This document shows positions 28,046 through 40,034 of a DNA stretch of 64,000 nt, piece after piece. Under the pieces are notes generated by a model. The model saw only the letters and a list, made by a program, of their open reading frames with translations, did no database searches and was not told the DNA's origin. Numbering within the stretch: position 1 is the first letter of the stretch; each line of letters starts with the position of its first letter. Both the position numbers and the translations under genes were made by a program. The DNA is from Gordius sp. MW1 (lineage: Eukaryota; Nematomorpha; Gordioida; Gordea; Gordiidae). The DNA is taken from assembly GCA_964036665.1 (NCBI GenBank), contig OZ038529.1, positions 18,112,060 to 18,176,059 on the forward strand. Direction: 5' to 3'.

Positions 28046-28959
28046 TTCACTTTGCACGGGCATGAATGCAGTGCACATCGTTTGTGGAGGACGCGTTAGC
28101 TTTTTCTTGTAGAGTTTTCTATCATTATATTGGAGTCAGTATTTAAAGCCGATTTGCTGCCGACATTAAGCGTCTTTTTCGAGTATGACTTGGGACCGTC
28201 GTAGAAAACGTTAATTTCTTTATACATATAAAAACTTATGGAGGGGAGTCACCCCCCAGTTAAGTCTAAAGGCAGATATAGTTTACTATAAAGTCTTAGC
28301 TAGAGTTCAATATTTTTTTGCATTATATACCTTTTCAGAGATGGGCATTGCCTGTTTAGAGAATGTTTTTCCAATCTCAGAAATTTTTACTAATGTGCTC
28401 TTCTCAATATTAATAATGTCCTAAAATCAACGCTATAAATCAATTGGATGCACTTTAGATACAAAATATACTAAACTTAATAAATAATAAACTTAGCTCC
28501 AAAGACACAGGTCTACAAAAAAAAACCATCCTGCAATCGGACCTATAATTTTGATAGAGAATTTTGCGCTGAACAATTATCTTTTTTTTTTTTCAAAACT
28601 TCCAGTTTATTAGATAAACGAGGTTAAAGGTGCAAAAAATGCCCATTTTAACCTTTTTTGAGGCTATATTGCCACGGCATTTTTAACTGAAAAAGATTTA
28701 CTTATTCCTGTAGATTAAAAAGTCATTATTTTAGTTTTTTTTGTTACACCTCAATATTTAAATTTATTCGCATTTACGTGACCCCTTTCACTTATTAAAA
28801 TTCGTCCCACTATGGTTGGAAAACGGCTTACATTCGAGTACATAATACACACGCGATGTTTACTAACACATCAATCTCTCTTTTTCTCCTTCTCCTCCAC
28901 TCCCGCCCCCATATCTACCCAAGTACACATGAAGGGGGTGGGAGGAGAGTGGTGAAGGG

Positions 28960-30248
28960 TAGAGACCTGCAAAATCGATTTTTTTTAAGGCCCGGCCCGG
29001 GCCCGGAATTTAAATGGGGAAATAGGCCCGGCCCGGGCCCGTATTTTAGCATTTTTAAAAACAAGGCCCGAGCCCGGCCCGGGCCCGGCCCGGAATTTCA
29101 GTAATTGCAGAAACTTAATCAAACTTAATTTTGGTAAAATTTTTTATTAAATAATAAAGCCCACAGGAAAAAATTATAAATGGATAAACAACTATTTTGA
29201 CGCAAAAAACACAGGCATCAAAAATTTCCGTGTTTTAGATTTGTTCTCCGCTCTTCATAAATGCGGCCAGCTGACAAAAAACACCTCTCACTCGAGGCCA
29301 AATCTGGTGTCGAAAAAATCTTACAAACAAGAGGGCTAAGCGCTGGAAATGACCACTGTGGTCTTTCGACCAATCCGATAATTTTATTTTTTTCTCATTG
29401 ATCTTTAACTTTGTGTTGGTGTCAACTTCATTTTCCTCTACCTCTTTCTTCATAGAAGATCATGCCATATCCATTCAACAAAATTGTGCTATTGAGGATA
29501 TGAGATCTTTTTTGATTTTTGTAGGATTTGTAAGTTTTGTTAAAACAACTAGCATAGGTAATTGTCCAATTTTTATTTTCCTGGACTTCTTTACAGCATT
29601 TATGTTTTTGGAGATGGGTGTTCCATATTAAGCATTATCAAAACTAACATAAATATTGCCTGATGAGCAGGAATTATAGCATAACACATTCCTGCAAATC
29701 TTACAAAAAACAAAATTTATTTTCTTATAATCTTTTCCATACTTCACTCTTTTCTCTATTTTCTTTTACTTTATAAAATTCTTTCTGAATATTTTCAGCT
29801 ATTAGCAGTAGATTTTTTTTGTTACATACTTAATTGTTTGTATATTAGAATAAGCGCGAGATGAATAAATGAGTGTTTAACAGATTCAATAACTTGTAAT
29901 TAATTTTTTTGAAATATTATAGATTGAAGATTACTTAGACTCTTCTAAATTACTCCGGGCCGGGCCTATAATTTATAAATTAAGCCCGTTTTTTTGTTAC
30001 ATACTTAATTGTTTGTATATTAGAATAAGCGCGAGATGAATAAATGAGTGTTTAACAGATTCAATAACTTGTAATTAATTTTTTTGAAATATTATAGATT
30101 GAAGATTACTTAGACTCTTCTAAATTACTCCGGGCCGGGCCTATAATTTATAAATTAAGCCCGGCCCTGAATTTTAAAGCCTAAAAATTTAACCGTCCGG
30201 GCCCAAGCTTTTCCGGGCCGGGCCTCGGGCCGCCCGTGCAGGTCTCTA
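28960..30248. mobile_element. non-autonomous hAT (TAGAGACCTGCA family)
   Basis: 1289 bp, ends TAGAGACCTGCA and TGCAGGTCTCTA, exact 8-bp duplication GTGAAGGG (28952-28959 and 30249-30256). The subterminal regions are CCCGGCCCGGGCCC-type repeats and the core is AT-rich. ORFs here (RPGPGPEF repeats) are repeat translations. It sits in the loop of the foldback element, so it is the younger of the two. Confidence 0.93.
29820..30166. repeat. tandem duplication inside the hAT
   Basis: Two near-identical copies of a unit of about 174 bp starting TTGTTACATACTTAATTG, at about 29820 and 29994. It repeats the junction between the AT-rich core and the CCGGGCC arm. No other copy of the family in the window has it. 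Confidence 0.85.
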
Positions 30249-30656
30249 GTGAAGGGAGAGAGTGATATGTTAGGAATCATCGCGTTTGTAGTATGTACTG
30301 TAATGTACTCCGTTTTCCAACCATAGTGGGACGAATTTTGATAAGGGGAAGGGGTTCATGTAAACGCGAATAAATTTAAATATAAAGGTGAAACAAAAAA
30401 CTAAAATAATGGACCTATAGATGAAACTTTAATCTACAGGAATTTAATATTTTTTAATAAAAATTAAAAATGCCGTGGCAAATATAGCCTCAAAAAGGTT
30501 AAAATGAGCATTTATTGCACCTTCAGCCTCGTTTATTTTGAAAACTGGAAGTTTTGGAAAAAACCTAAAAACAGATTATTATTCAGCGCAAAATTCTTTA
30601 TTAGAATTATTGCTCTGGCGGGATAGAATCACAAAGTCAATATTTGTAGACCTGTG

Positions 30657-32179
30657 ATAGCAAGATACTAAAACAAAGCTCTCAGCTCTCACAGATGTAT
30701 AACGAAACTAGGCTTAGAACTATAATGAAAGTCTCTTTTTGCAAAAGGAAACAATCTTAAATGGAAATTATGTGACTAAAAATGAATACAAAGGCTAAGG
30801 TTTGCTTAATATTTTGTTTATTTTAGATATTCATTCGGGATAGTGGACAATTTAGAGGCCTGCACTGGTGCTCTAAAACCTAACTTGGATGACATGACGA
30901 ACTTCTGAAATGCTTTTGGGTTGGATTGGGTTCTGGTTAAAAAATTGAAATTTTCAAGGTGGGGTTGAGATTTAAAAAGCTTGCTGGATATTTTATTTAA
31001 GAGTTAAACTATAAACTAGTTCTTCACTTTATTTCTCTATTTATGCTATCCTCGGCAAGCAGAAATAATAGTATAAACAAATTTTATTACAAAATACTAA
31101 CATAATTTTTAAAAACCTACTAGGAATTGCAATTACATTTAGTATTTTATCATTAATCTCTAAATTTATGCTTATTTTAATATTATTAATAGTTTTCTTA
31201 CAAATTAAGAAAAAATATCCTAAAAACTTTGAAATTGCCAGGGGCTAATCTAGCCCCTTTGGGATAGATTAACCCTTAGATTTTCTTATTAGTGCATGCT
31301 AACTCAAACTAATAAAACAATTTTTTTAAAAAAAACACAGAGAAAGTTAATGTATCAGTTTATATTTTAAATAATACTAATAAAAAAGGGTCAAGATGGC
31401 AATCTGCCTTAAGTACCCATAAAAGAAAGATTCAGCAATGAAAAAATTTTAATAGTTTTTTTTATGTATAATCATAATATATTTCTATTTCAAATTACAC
31501 TAAGTTAAATTATTAAACAAAATTTTTGTTTTTCAAATCTTGACATTTGTCTTTATAAGGTGAGATACAATGAAATATGACCATCACTAGCCCCTCTCGG
31601 ACTAGCCCTGATGCCTATTTTGTGCACACTTAACATGTTGTCTTTTAAAAAAGAATTTAATCATTAGACGGATTTTATATAAAAAATATCCTTTTATAAG
31701 AAAAAACTTAAATTAGTCTAAAATATACAACCCAAAAATTGTATGTGCATAAACAAAATTTTGTCAGGGCTATTAAGTATTAATAGCCACCAAAAAACTT
31801 TTTCCCTTTATTAAAATTTTTATTTTTATTTTTTTTAAAGAAATTTTTTTTTCACTTATACTTCATTACAAAATACACATATGGTTTGAATTTTAATGTT
31901 TTATGATTATTATTAAAAAATAATTAACAAGATGTGACCCCGGTTTACTACTAGCCCCGTTCTCCCCTAAATTTGGATAAAATCATTTTTGGAGCATACA
32001 TAAAACATGGCCCTTATTGTCAATGTAAATAATGTTTTTATATAAAGGGTTATTTTAAAATTTATAAAAATTTATTAATACCGGGTTGGGGTTTAAAATC
32101 ATAAATTTGAACGAGTCATGTGCGGATTGCAACTTATTGTTGTCAATTCCAAGTCGGTATTAAAAATGTGAATCAATAC
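30657..32179. other. intergenic, nothing recognised
   Basis: Very AT-rich with long A and T runs. No gene or repeat end seen. Confidence 0.45.
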
Positions 32180-33055
32180 CTGGCGTCGGATTTAGGCAGT
32201 AGTTCTGTTACTTTGCCTGAGCTTCTCAATGGCTCTGCTATATACGTGGCAAAATCATTATAATAAACAATTCCAAATGGCTTTCTCCTTTTAAAGCGAT
32301 TGCACTTTTGGAGATTGAGATCAAGTATTTGTTGAAGCAAAAAAAACAGAAAAAATATCACCCAAAAATGAAATTAAGGCCGTCAAAAATTTAGCATTGA
32401 AGATAGCTAATAAAGGCTCTCATGAAAGATATAAAATGGTTGTTACTTAAAACAAATGAATTTCATATAATATTCTTCCGATTCATATGAGACAAAATCA
32501 AAAGAAAATAAATTAACTTAAAACATGTCAAAGGATCTTTAGATTTAAAGCTAATAAATGATTTCTTGTTTTTTGATTTATTGAATTTTGAACTTTATAA
32601 CTAACTTAAATCATTTCTGTTTTCAAGATAAAAAGAGATTTTTCCTTATTAATCTATATTTGCCTAAATTTATAATAATTAAATCTTGAATGAATGCGCT
32701 TATAAAATTATCTTTTTATTATAACAGTTATTCATAATATACCACCTAATCTAACCGTGATAATATAATTAAAAGCAGACTCGATATCTATTTGTGACAA
32801 AATTAATCTTTCCTCCATTCGTTGTTGTTAATATACAGTTGTGCAAATTAAAGAGGCATTGGGTAGGGTAGAAATACATACGCCCCTTGCATTGTCCAAC
32901 TATCCCCCGAACCCGAAGAACGAATTCGAATACATGTAAAATGCAAATTATAATAAAAAAATTTGACACCATCACCTTTTTTCCCTTGGAGTGACGTTTT
33001 TCTGAAAGAAACCCTGCACATGCGTTAATTTTTTTGGCCACTAACATCTCCTAGT
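32180..33055 (-). other. possible small exons, unrecognised
   Basis: Three minus-strand pieces can be joined in phase: 33053-32980 (MLVAKKINACAGFLSEKRH), 32899-32837 (21 codons, RGVCISTLPNASLICTT) and 32304-32180 (KPFGIVYYNDFATYIAEP to KSDAR before donor GTATTG). Base composition is less AT-biased here than around it. No family recognised and the acceptors are poor, so chance is possible. Confidence 0.22.
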
Positions 33056-33632
33056 TTACAAAAACTTGATAAACCACAGAATATTATTCTAGTCAAGTCA
33101 TTCCTTAAAAATCATTAAAAACATATGAGAAAGCGAATTTCTTTGCTATCTAATCAGAATCGCGATTCTTTTTTTATAAGATAGAAAGTCGACATTACAG
33201 ATTTTAGTCCTAATTTACATACAATATCTGAATGCTTTCCAAATATTCACAACACTTGATTTTTTTTAATATTTATTTCATCGATCTTCACAAAATATGT
33301 AGTTTATAACAATTAATAAACTTATCTTATGCTACAAAAGTAACAAATTTTGTTCTGAATTTTAATTAAATTTCTTGATTTTATTTGTACACATTGCATC
33401 AATTTTTAAAATTAATAAAATATCATTAAGATTTAATATGTTGTACTAATGCCGATTGTAGGACAAATTGTAATTAAAGTAGAAAAGATAACGACAAACA
33501 TATTATAACAAAAACTAAAGAATAACTATGGATCCGACTTAAATTTTGCACACATAGATTGCTTTAATAACAGGGTAAATTAAACTTTTTTTATACGCGA
33601 TATTAATCCCCTCTGTTTATTATCATATAATT

Positions 33633-33754
33633 TAGAGGGGGGGGGCAGTAATAATTTAGGGAGGGGAAAAACATAATTATATGAAATTTTAGCTATAACT
33701 TTAATAAATATTAAAGAATTTTAGGCTCCTTGCCTCCCCTCGCCTACGCCCATG
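33633..33754 (-). mobile_element. GGGCGTAGCC MITE, type B, left end lost
   Basis: G-run, CAGTAATAATTTAGGGAGGG and the right terminus CGCCTACGCCCATG. Confidence 0.7.
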
Positions 33755-34280
33755 TGATTATTATCCAAGGCTTATACAATCACTAATATACAATTTTAGT
33801 ACAATTTAGGTTTTTACAAATATTTTTACGATGATGGAACTCATTACACCTAAAAACTCTTGCACTAACCCTATCCTCAACCTTAACTTAACAAATTCTA
33901 CAGACCGCGGCTCTATTTAATATACTGACTTAAATCATTATACATATAAACATTTGGATTATAATTATGAAAATTAAAATACTGATTATTATTAAAATTA
34001 AAGGATTTTAGCCTTAAGAATCATTTTAATGAAAATCTTTTAAGGAAATCAGACAAGTCTAAGCATAATATATTAATGTAATTATCATAAACAACTTCAA
34101 AACATTATATCCAAAATTAAAAGACTAGTGCGCAAAAAACGTGAAATATCATGATTGATTTGATCAATTATTCCCTAGCCAATTATACGTATTTAATGAA
34201 AGCTTTGAATATTTTGTAAATTATCACTAAGGTTTATAACTATTCGCTAAAAAATAAGTTCCTAAAGAGTAATGCAATAA

Positions 34281-34910
34281 ATGTTGGATAAAACACTGAC
34301 AATCCCTGCCGGATGCCTCTTAAAGTCTCTTATTAATGGCGATTCGGCAGAGGAACTTCCAGCGCTTAGGAGCTTGGCTTCACGCTCAGGTCACGAATGG
34401 CTCGAAGCTTTCCCAAGCCGTAACCTCGGTTTTCTCTTATCCAACACCGAATTCCGCTTCGCAGTAGGCCAAAGATTAGGATGCAATATAGTGGCTGAAC
34501 ACACTTGTTCACTTTGCAATAATTCCGTAAAATCTCCATCATGGCCTTCACTGTAATCGCAACAAGCCCGGTACTTTCGACATGCCGCGGTTAACAAACA
34601 TATACATATCTATTTCACCAAAGCTGGTTTCCCCGCAATTCTCGAACCCAGAGGCCTCTGTGATGACAACAAACGACCCGATGGCCAAACTTTAGATGCT
34701 TGGGAAAAAGGACTTAGTTTAGCATGGGACTATACATGTGCTGACGTATTTGCCCCATCTAATCATAACAAAGATCCCTTGTCCTCAGCCGAGGCTCTAA
34801 AAATTTCAAAATACTCGGATATTAACAATACTACTATAATATTGTGTCCCATTGCGACAACTACCCTAACAACCTTTGGCCCCTTAGCCTTACAACTTTT
34901 TAAAAAATAG
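34281..34910 (+). pseudogene. C-terminal part of the second retroelement family, with nuclease-like domain
   Basis: One frame of 209 codons interrupted by a single TAA at 34554. It reads SRSGHEWLEAFPSRNLGFLL, FAVGQRLGC, HTCSLC, then RYFRHAAVN, AGFPAILEPRGLCDD, KRPDGQTLDAWEKG and SLAWDYTCAD, then a tail ISKYSD...FGPLALQL. This is the C-terminal block of the YLDD-type RT proteins, with RPDG and WD.T..D spaced like a PD-(D/E)XK nuclease. The upstream RT is absent, so the copy is 5'-truncated. It ends at TAG 34908-34910. Confidence 0.72.
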
Positions 34911-37472
34911 GGAAACAAATTTCATTGCTATCCCATGATAATCGCGAATCGTTTTTCATTCGACAGAAAATCGGCATAACAATCTGTAAATATAATTCAT
35001 TAGCCATAACCGAATGTTTCCTAATATTTACGATTCTTAACTTTTTTATTTATTTATCTCACCTTCACAAAATATGTAATTCTCTTTACCAATAAATTAG
35101 TTTATTCTAAAATCAAATTAGTTCAAACACTTTTGAGATAAGAATCAAATTATATTGAAATAGGAAATTGTGATGTCTTGATTATCAAATAGTGTTATTT
35201 TTAATATAAGATATGTGTATCAAACAGGCAAAATCATATACCCATAAATAACATTAATATCTGGAAACTAATGACAATAAATATATTAAACCACCTAAAT
35301 ATAGGTTTGGCTATATTTTGAATGTATTATACACACGCAGGAAATATTGATTGGCCACAATAACCCGGCAAATTCAAATAAATCATCATTAAATTCTTGT
35401 TTATGTTTTATTTGAACCTGATTAATTGGACGAGCCAGATGAACCAAAAGTAAATTTTTAATAAAAAAATAACAAATCGAAACTATTTTTGATTTAAATA
35501 AATTTTAAAAATGGATTATTTAAATAAATTAATTAAAAGAATTGAATAAATTGTAAAGCAGATTTTTAACCCAAAAAATTAGGCGATAATAGATGAGCGA
35601 TTCTTAATGGCATGAAAATAAGTTATGTTACTTTTGATGTAAAGGTGATGACAGAATGATGCCTTGATATTTTACAGGAAATTTTTAAGTGAAGTAGCTG
35701 CATTAAATTTTTACCCTTTTATAACTTATCCAGCTTAATACATTTTTAATTAAGACGAAAATATTAATAAATTAAGCATAAAACACAAAATTTGGAGTCA
35801 ACCAAATTCCTCGGGGTCACACAATTTGATTGCTTCTAATGAGGTCTAGACCACAAAATTGAGATTTATAAGCGTGACCTGCCAATATTGGCAGATTATT
35901 TTTTATGAATGAGGCATGCATCTTATAATTCAAATTTATTGAATGTATTAATAAAAACCGATTGGAATTAATTTTTATTCAAACCAAATCATTGTTGTGA
36001 CAACTTTTAAAAGGTTTCATTGAACTTATTTAAATTGAAAATTAATTGCGAACCTTTTACGACAAACACTCCACTTTGACACAACCATGATTAATTACAA
36101 TAAAAAAATTTATAACCAAATCTTACAAAACTCAAACAATGTAATTTTATTAAAATAAATGAATGTGGTTTAGCATATTATGTATCAATCATTGTAGGTC
36201 TTGATTTTAGTATTTTAAAAAATCCCTGGGAAAAAGGTTATAATTATCCTAATAAGGATGAAATATTGGATAATTATTCATAATAGCGTCGGTTTTTAAC
36301 CCATTTATCATAAGATGGTCAGGATGTCATTTTTATATAATACCCTAAGCCCTGAGAAAATTTCAAAATTCTGACTTTTTAATATGTCACAAAGATCGTT
36401 TTTAATCAAAATTTGTGAGTTATAGTCTCATTTTCCCGTAAAAAATTGAATTTGCAGCATACTAGGTCCCGAACTTTTAATTGTCTCCCAAAACTCTACT
36501 TAGAAATAAATTAAATCCAAAAATTTCTTAAATACAAAACTATCAATAAGGATAGATTTTCATAAATGAGATCACAACCCATCATATTGTTATTTAATAA
36601 TATAAAAATAAATAGAAGTCTTATAAACTAATATTTATAAGAAAAAGAAAAACTTTAAACAACTCAAAATTATTTTCTACTAAAACTGTAAATGGCGCCA
36701 AATTCAAATACCATGATCGTCATATTATCTCGACTACCACTATTCGTGTGAAAGATCGGCATTTTTAAGTAAATTGATTCAACCCACCAAGAATGAATTA
36801 AAATATATTCACTATAAGGCTGTCTCCTTTTAATTAATTTATCTGGTTTTAATCATTTATTTCGTAAAATATTAACTAGTTATTCATTTGAGCCAATACA
36901 AAATATGTATTATTATTAAAGGGCAAAATTTGTTCATTATATTAAACTGTTTCAGTGGTTAGGACGCAACCTCATAACAAATTTCAAAATTATTTTGCGA
37001 TCTATTTTTGGAGTTAACAGATTTGTTGTTAAAAAGGACAGCCTTAAAGCGATTTAAATTTTTTCACTTTTAAATTTAGAATATAAATTTACACGTTTTT
37101 ATGCGTGTTTAAGGTCCCTCTTTAATCCAATTTTGTAGTTTAGTTCTGTATACTTTGTGAGGGTATATGTTTCGAAAAATAACATAGCGATAAAATTAAA
37201 AAAATATATTTTACCATAAAACATATTTAAAAATCAAATATAATTGCAATAAGCATGCCTAATTAATTATAACTGTACAAATGCGGATCAAATCAAACGT
37301 TATGCAATTAACTAGTTTAAAAAATGTACTATTTCTATGAAGCATTGTAGTAATATCAAGAAAAAATCCATTTGCCCCATGACACGTCTAGATATAAACA
37401 ATACTTGATTTTTTGACATATTTTTTACTATAATAAAATGATTTACTCAGTGTGATATTATTTAATAAATTG
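34911..37472. other. intergenic, nothing recognised
   Basis: Very AT-rich. No ORF over 60 codons on either strand and no transposon termini seen. It separates the RT-family fragment from the LINE. Confidence 0.5.
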
Positions 37473-37550
37473 GGGCGTGGTGGTGTAGTAGGTATATGTA
37501 TAGGCTTTGAAGCAAGAGGTTGCCGGTTTGATACCACCTCTGGCACTTAT
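37473..37550 (+). promoter_or_regulatory. tRNA-like pol III promoter segment at LINE 5' end
   Basis: A-box-like TGGTGTAGTAGG and B-box-like GGTTTGATACC about 50 bp apart, with GCCGG...CTGGC pairing like a T arm. This could be the head of a tRNA-derived SINE or an internal promoter in the LINE 5' UTR. It does not fold as a clean tRNA, so I do not call a tRNA gene. Confidence 0.45.
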
Positions 37551-37790
37551 TTCAAGATTAAAAATATTTCACATCGTCAACACGGCTGTCAGGCCTGGAT
37601 AGCCGAGCGTCACCCCTGATCCAAGTGCTATGAAAGTTCGTAATAATGAAAGTAATGAAAGCGCTAGGGCGCCCTCCTTAAACGACGCGCGTGGTAGGCG
37701 CCCGTATCATGTGAAAAGTCAACGAGGGTCTCTACATCTTCCGCAAACGGATTTAGTTAAAGAAACTAGTTTGCTAAGGACGAGATTAAA

Positions 37791-39002
37791 ATGGGCTCGC
37801 TAAATATTGGAACGATGACTGCAAAATGCCGAGAAGTTGCTGAACCCAGCAAGCGACGGGGCGATATAGCATGTATACAGGAAACAAGATGGAAAGGCGC
37901 AAAAGCAAGGATGATAGGTGAAGGCTATAAATTTTATTTCAATGGCCTAGAAACGATAAAAATGGCGTGGCAATCATACTAGCCTCACATCTGCAAGATA
38001 AAGTCATCGAAATACAAAGAAAAAGTGGGCGACTCATGATGTTGATCAAATGATTAATTTAGTTTCCGGATATGCTCCGCAAACAGGGTGCACAGATGAA
38101 GAAAAGGAGGACTTTAGAAGAATTAGACTAAACGCTGCGCATGATACCCAGAGCCGAGATAGTTATAATTAGAGCGGATATGAATGGTCACATAGGCAAA
38201 ACAAGAGAAGGAGAACGGTACCATGGTGGAAATGGATACGGAGCGAGAAACGATGAAGGCGACGAAATATTAAAAATAGCCGTAGCATTTGATTTGGCCA
38301 TCACAAATACCTTCTTCAAAAGGAATGCAAATAACTTAATAACGTACAAAAGTGGGAATCGGTCTTCGCAGACTGACTTCCCCCTAATATCAAGAAAAGA
38401 ATAGAATGTACGCGATAAAAAGGTTATACCAGGTGAGGCTATGCAGCCCAGCATAGACTTGTTGTGATGGACTATACCATCTCCAAGGCGAAAGCACAAA
38501 AGCTGACAAGATTAAATTGGAAAATCAAATGGTTCCGGCTACCAAAATTGAAAGATATTTACAATGATCAACTAATTAAACGGCTGCTACAAGATGATCA
38601 GCAGAATGCTAACGATATGTGAAATAACATAGAAAACGCGGTAGGATCAGTAGCGAGATGTGTTCTAGAAGAAAATAAACCAGGTATACAAAAAGATAAG
38701 GAGACATGGTGGTGGAACGAAGACGTGCAACGCCTGGTCAAGTTGAAAAGAAAGCTTTACAAAATATGGTCAGGCAACAGAAATAAAGAAACACGATTGG
38801 CATATGTGAAAGCTAAAATGAGGCAAAACGTTGTGTAGCCAAGGCTAAAATAGAGGTCTACGAGAATTTGAATGCCAAGTTAACCAGTAAAGAAGGGGAA
38901 AGAATGATCTACAAAATCGCAAAGACAAGGGCAAGGAACTCAAAGGATGTGGTAAACGTGAAAACCATAAAGAGCAAGGAAGGCATCACTCTAACTTTGG
39001 AC
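37791..39002 (+). pseudogene. LINE endonuclease and linker, broken
   Basis: APE endonuclease: NIGTMTAKCRE at the N-terminus (cf. NVGTLTGK), IACIQETRWKG with the catalytic Glu, SGYAPQTGC, and IRADMNGHIGKTREG where GD.NGHVG is usual. Ser and Thr runs near 38370 keep the Y-K-SG...QTD block before the normally catalytic D.H. The frame shifts near 37980, 38100 and 38400, and a TGA at 38620 and others break the linker. It stops at the hAT insertion. Confidence 0.8.
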
Positions 39003-40034
39003 TAGAGAACTGCAAAGTCACTTTTTTTCAACCCGAACCCGACTCGAAATCATTTTCAAATTTTCTACCCGAACCCGACCCAACCCGAAAGCATTTTATA
39101 AACTTCAACCCGAACCCGACCCGAAAAATTATTAAAACAAATTACTTTCGAGCGCGAAAATTGCTGTGTGTAAAATTAAATCGACAAATAAAAGCCATGA
39201 TGATTTTTATTCTTTAAAGGGGATGGTGAAAAAAAACTCATATTTATTTATCTATATTTTCCTAATATCAAGTAAACTGCTCATATGTTATAGACTAGAG
39301 ACAACTATTTAACAGAAACCATTATTATATAGCTGATTATAATCAATATAGTAATGATGAAATTTGTAGTGACTGTTCAAATATTTTAAGTTTGAAGTGC
39401 AATTTAAGATAAATTTATTTGATATGAAACTTAAAAATAATTATAAGTTATTATAAAAAAATATTATATAATTATAAATTTGCAAATGAAACATTTATAA
39501 AATTATAACTTACTTTTAAGTTAGCTTTTGAATATGTATTAAATGTAATTTAAATTAACGATGAGGATTAGTTAAAACTTCATGGTTAACACTAAAAAAA
39601 TTTAAAATATAACTTTATTGAGATAATTTACCTTTTACTAGTCAAATTAAAAACAGGAGTAATTTATATAGTAATTAGTGATGAGAATTAGCTAGCACTT
39701 CAAAGTTCGGAGTTTTAAAATTTAAAAAGAGGAAGAGAATTGAATGAATGATCCAAATTAGTTGTACATTTCGATATTTAAAAACACTTTTTGCTTAGCA
39801 ATTAACATTAATTAAAAAAATAGGTCTCGCGTGTTTTTTTAAATGTATAAACCTTGGACCCGACTCTATAAATTTGACCCGACCCGAAAGCATTTTCAAA
39901 TTTTCTACCCGGACCCGACCCGAAATTATTTTCAAATTTTATACTCGGACCCGACCCGAAATTATTATCAAATTTTCTACCCGAACCCGACCCGAGGTCG
40001 GGTCGGGTCCGGTCTCGGGTCACCCGTGCAGTCT
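39003..40034 (-). mobile_element. non-autonomous hAT element (TAGAGAACTGCA family), copy 1
   Basis: Starts TAGAGAACTGC and ends ...CCCGTGCAGT with the last few bases missing. The left 8-bp flank is CTTTGGAC; the right flank keeps TGGAC. It interrupts the LINE between codons, so it is younger than the LINE. Both ends are built of GGGTCGGGTC-type repeats, and the ORFs through them (TRPE repeats) are not genes. The core shares sequence with the element at 46534, in opposite orientation. Confidence 0.82.

Larger units (their letters stand above)
25260..28110 (-). mobile_element. decayed RTE-like LINE, minus strand
   Basis: Minus-strand order is endonuclease (28045-27669), linker and RT scraps, then a C-terminal GHVK...GMALHQEG-type scrap near 25290-25450. 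Two MITEs are nested in it (26269 and 27197). Frames are heavily broken. It is related to the fragment at 44098. Confidence 0.6.
28506..30656. mobile_element. foldback element with long inverted arms, split by a hAT
   Basis: Ends CACAGGTCTACAAAA and TTTGTAGACCTGTG. The left arm (28506-28900) and right arm (30257-30656) are inverted copies almost to the middle; for example CGTCCCACTATGGTTGG at 28803 pairs with CCAACCATAGTGGGACG at 30318. Without the hAT in its loop the element is about 860 bp and nearly all stem. No ORF. No clear target duplication. Confidence 0.8.

Noticed and set aside
28856..29104. Collagen-like RPGPGPEF ORF
   Set aside because: Reads through CCCGGGCC subterminal repeats and across the hAT boundary, so it is not a gene.
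29820..30166. CRISPR-like direct repeats
   Set aside because: Only two long adjacent copies without spacers, inside a transposon in an animal genome.
37473..37550. Functional tRNA gene
   Set aside because: A- and B-box-like motifs exist but the acceptor and anticodon arms do not pair properly.
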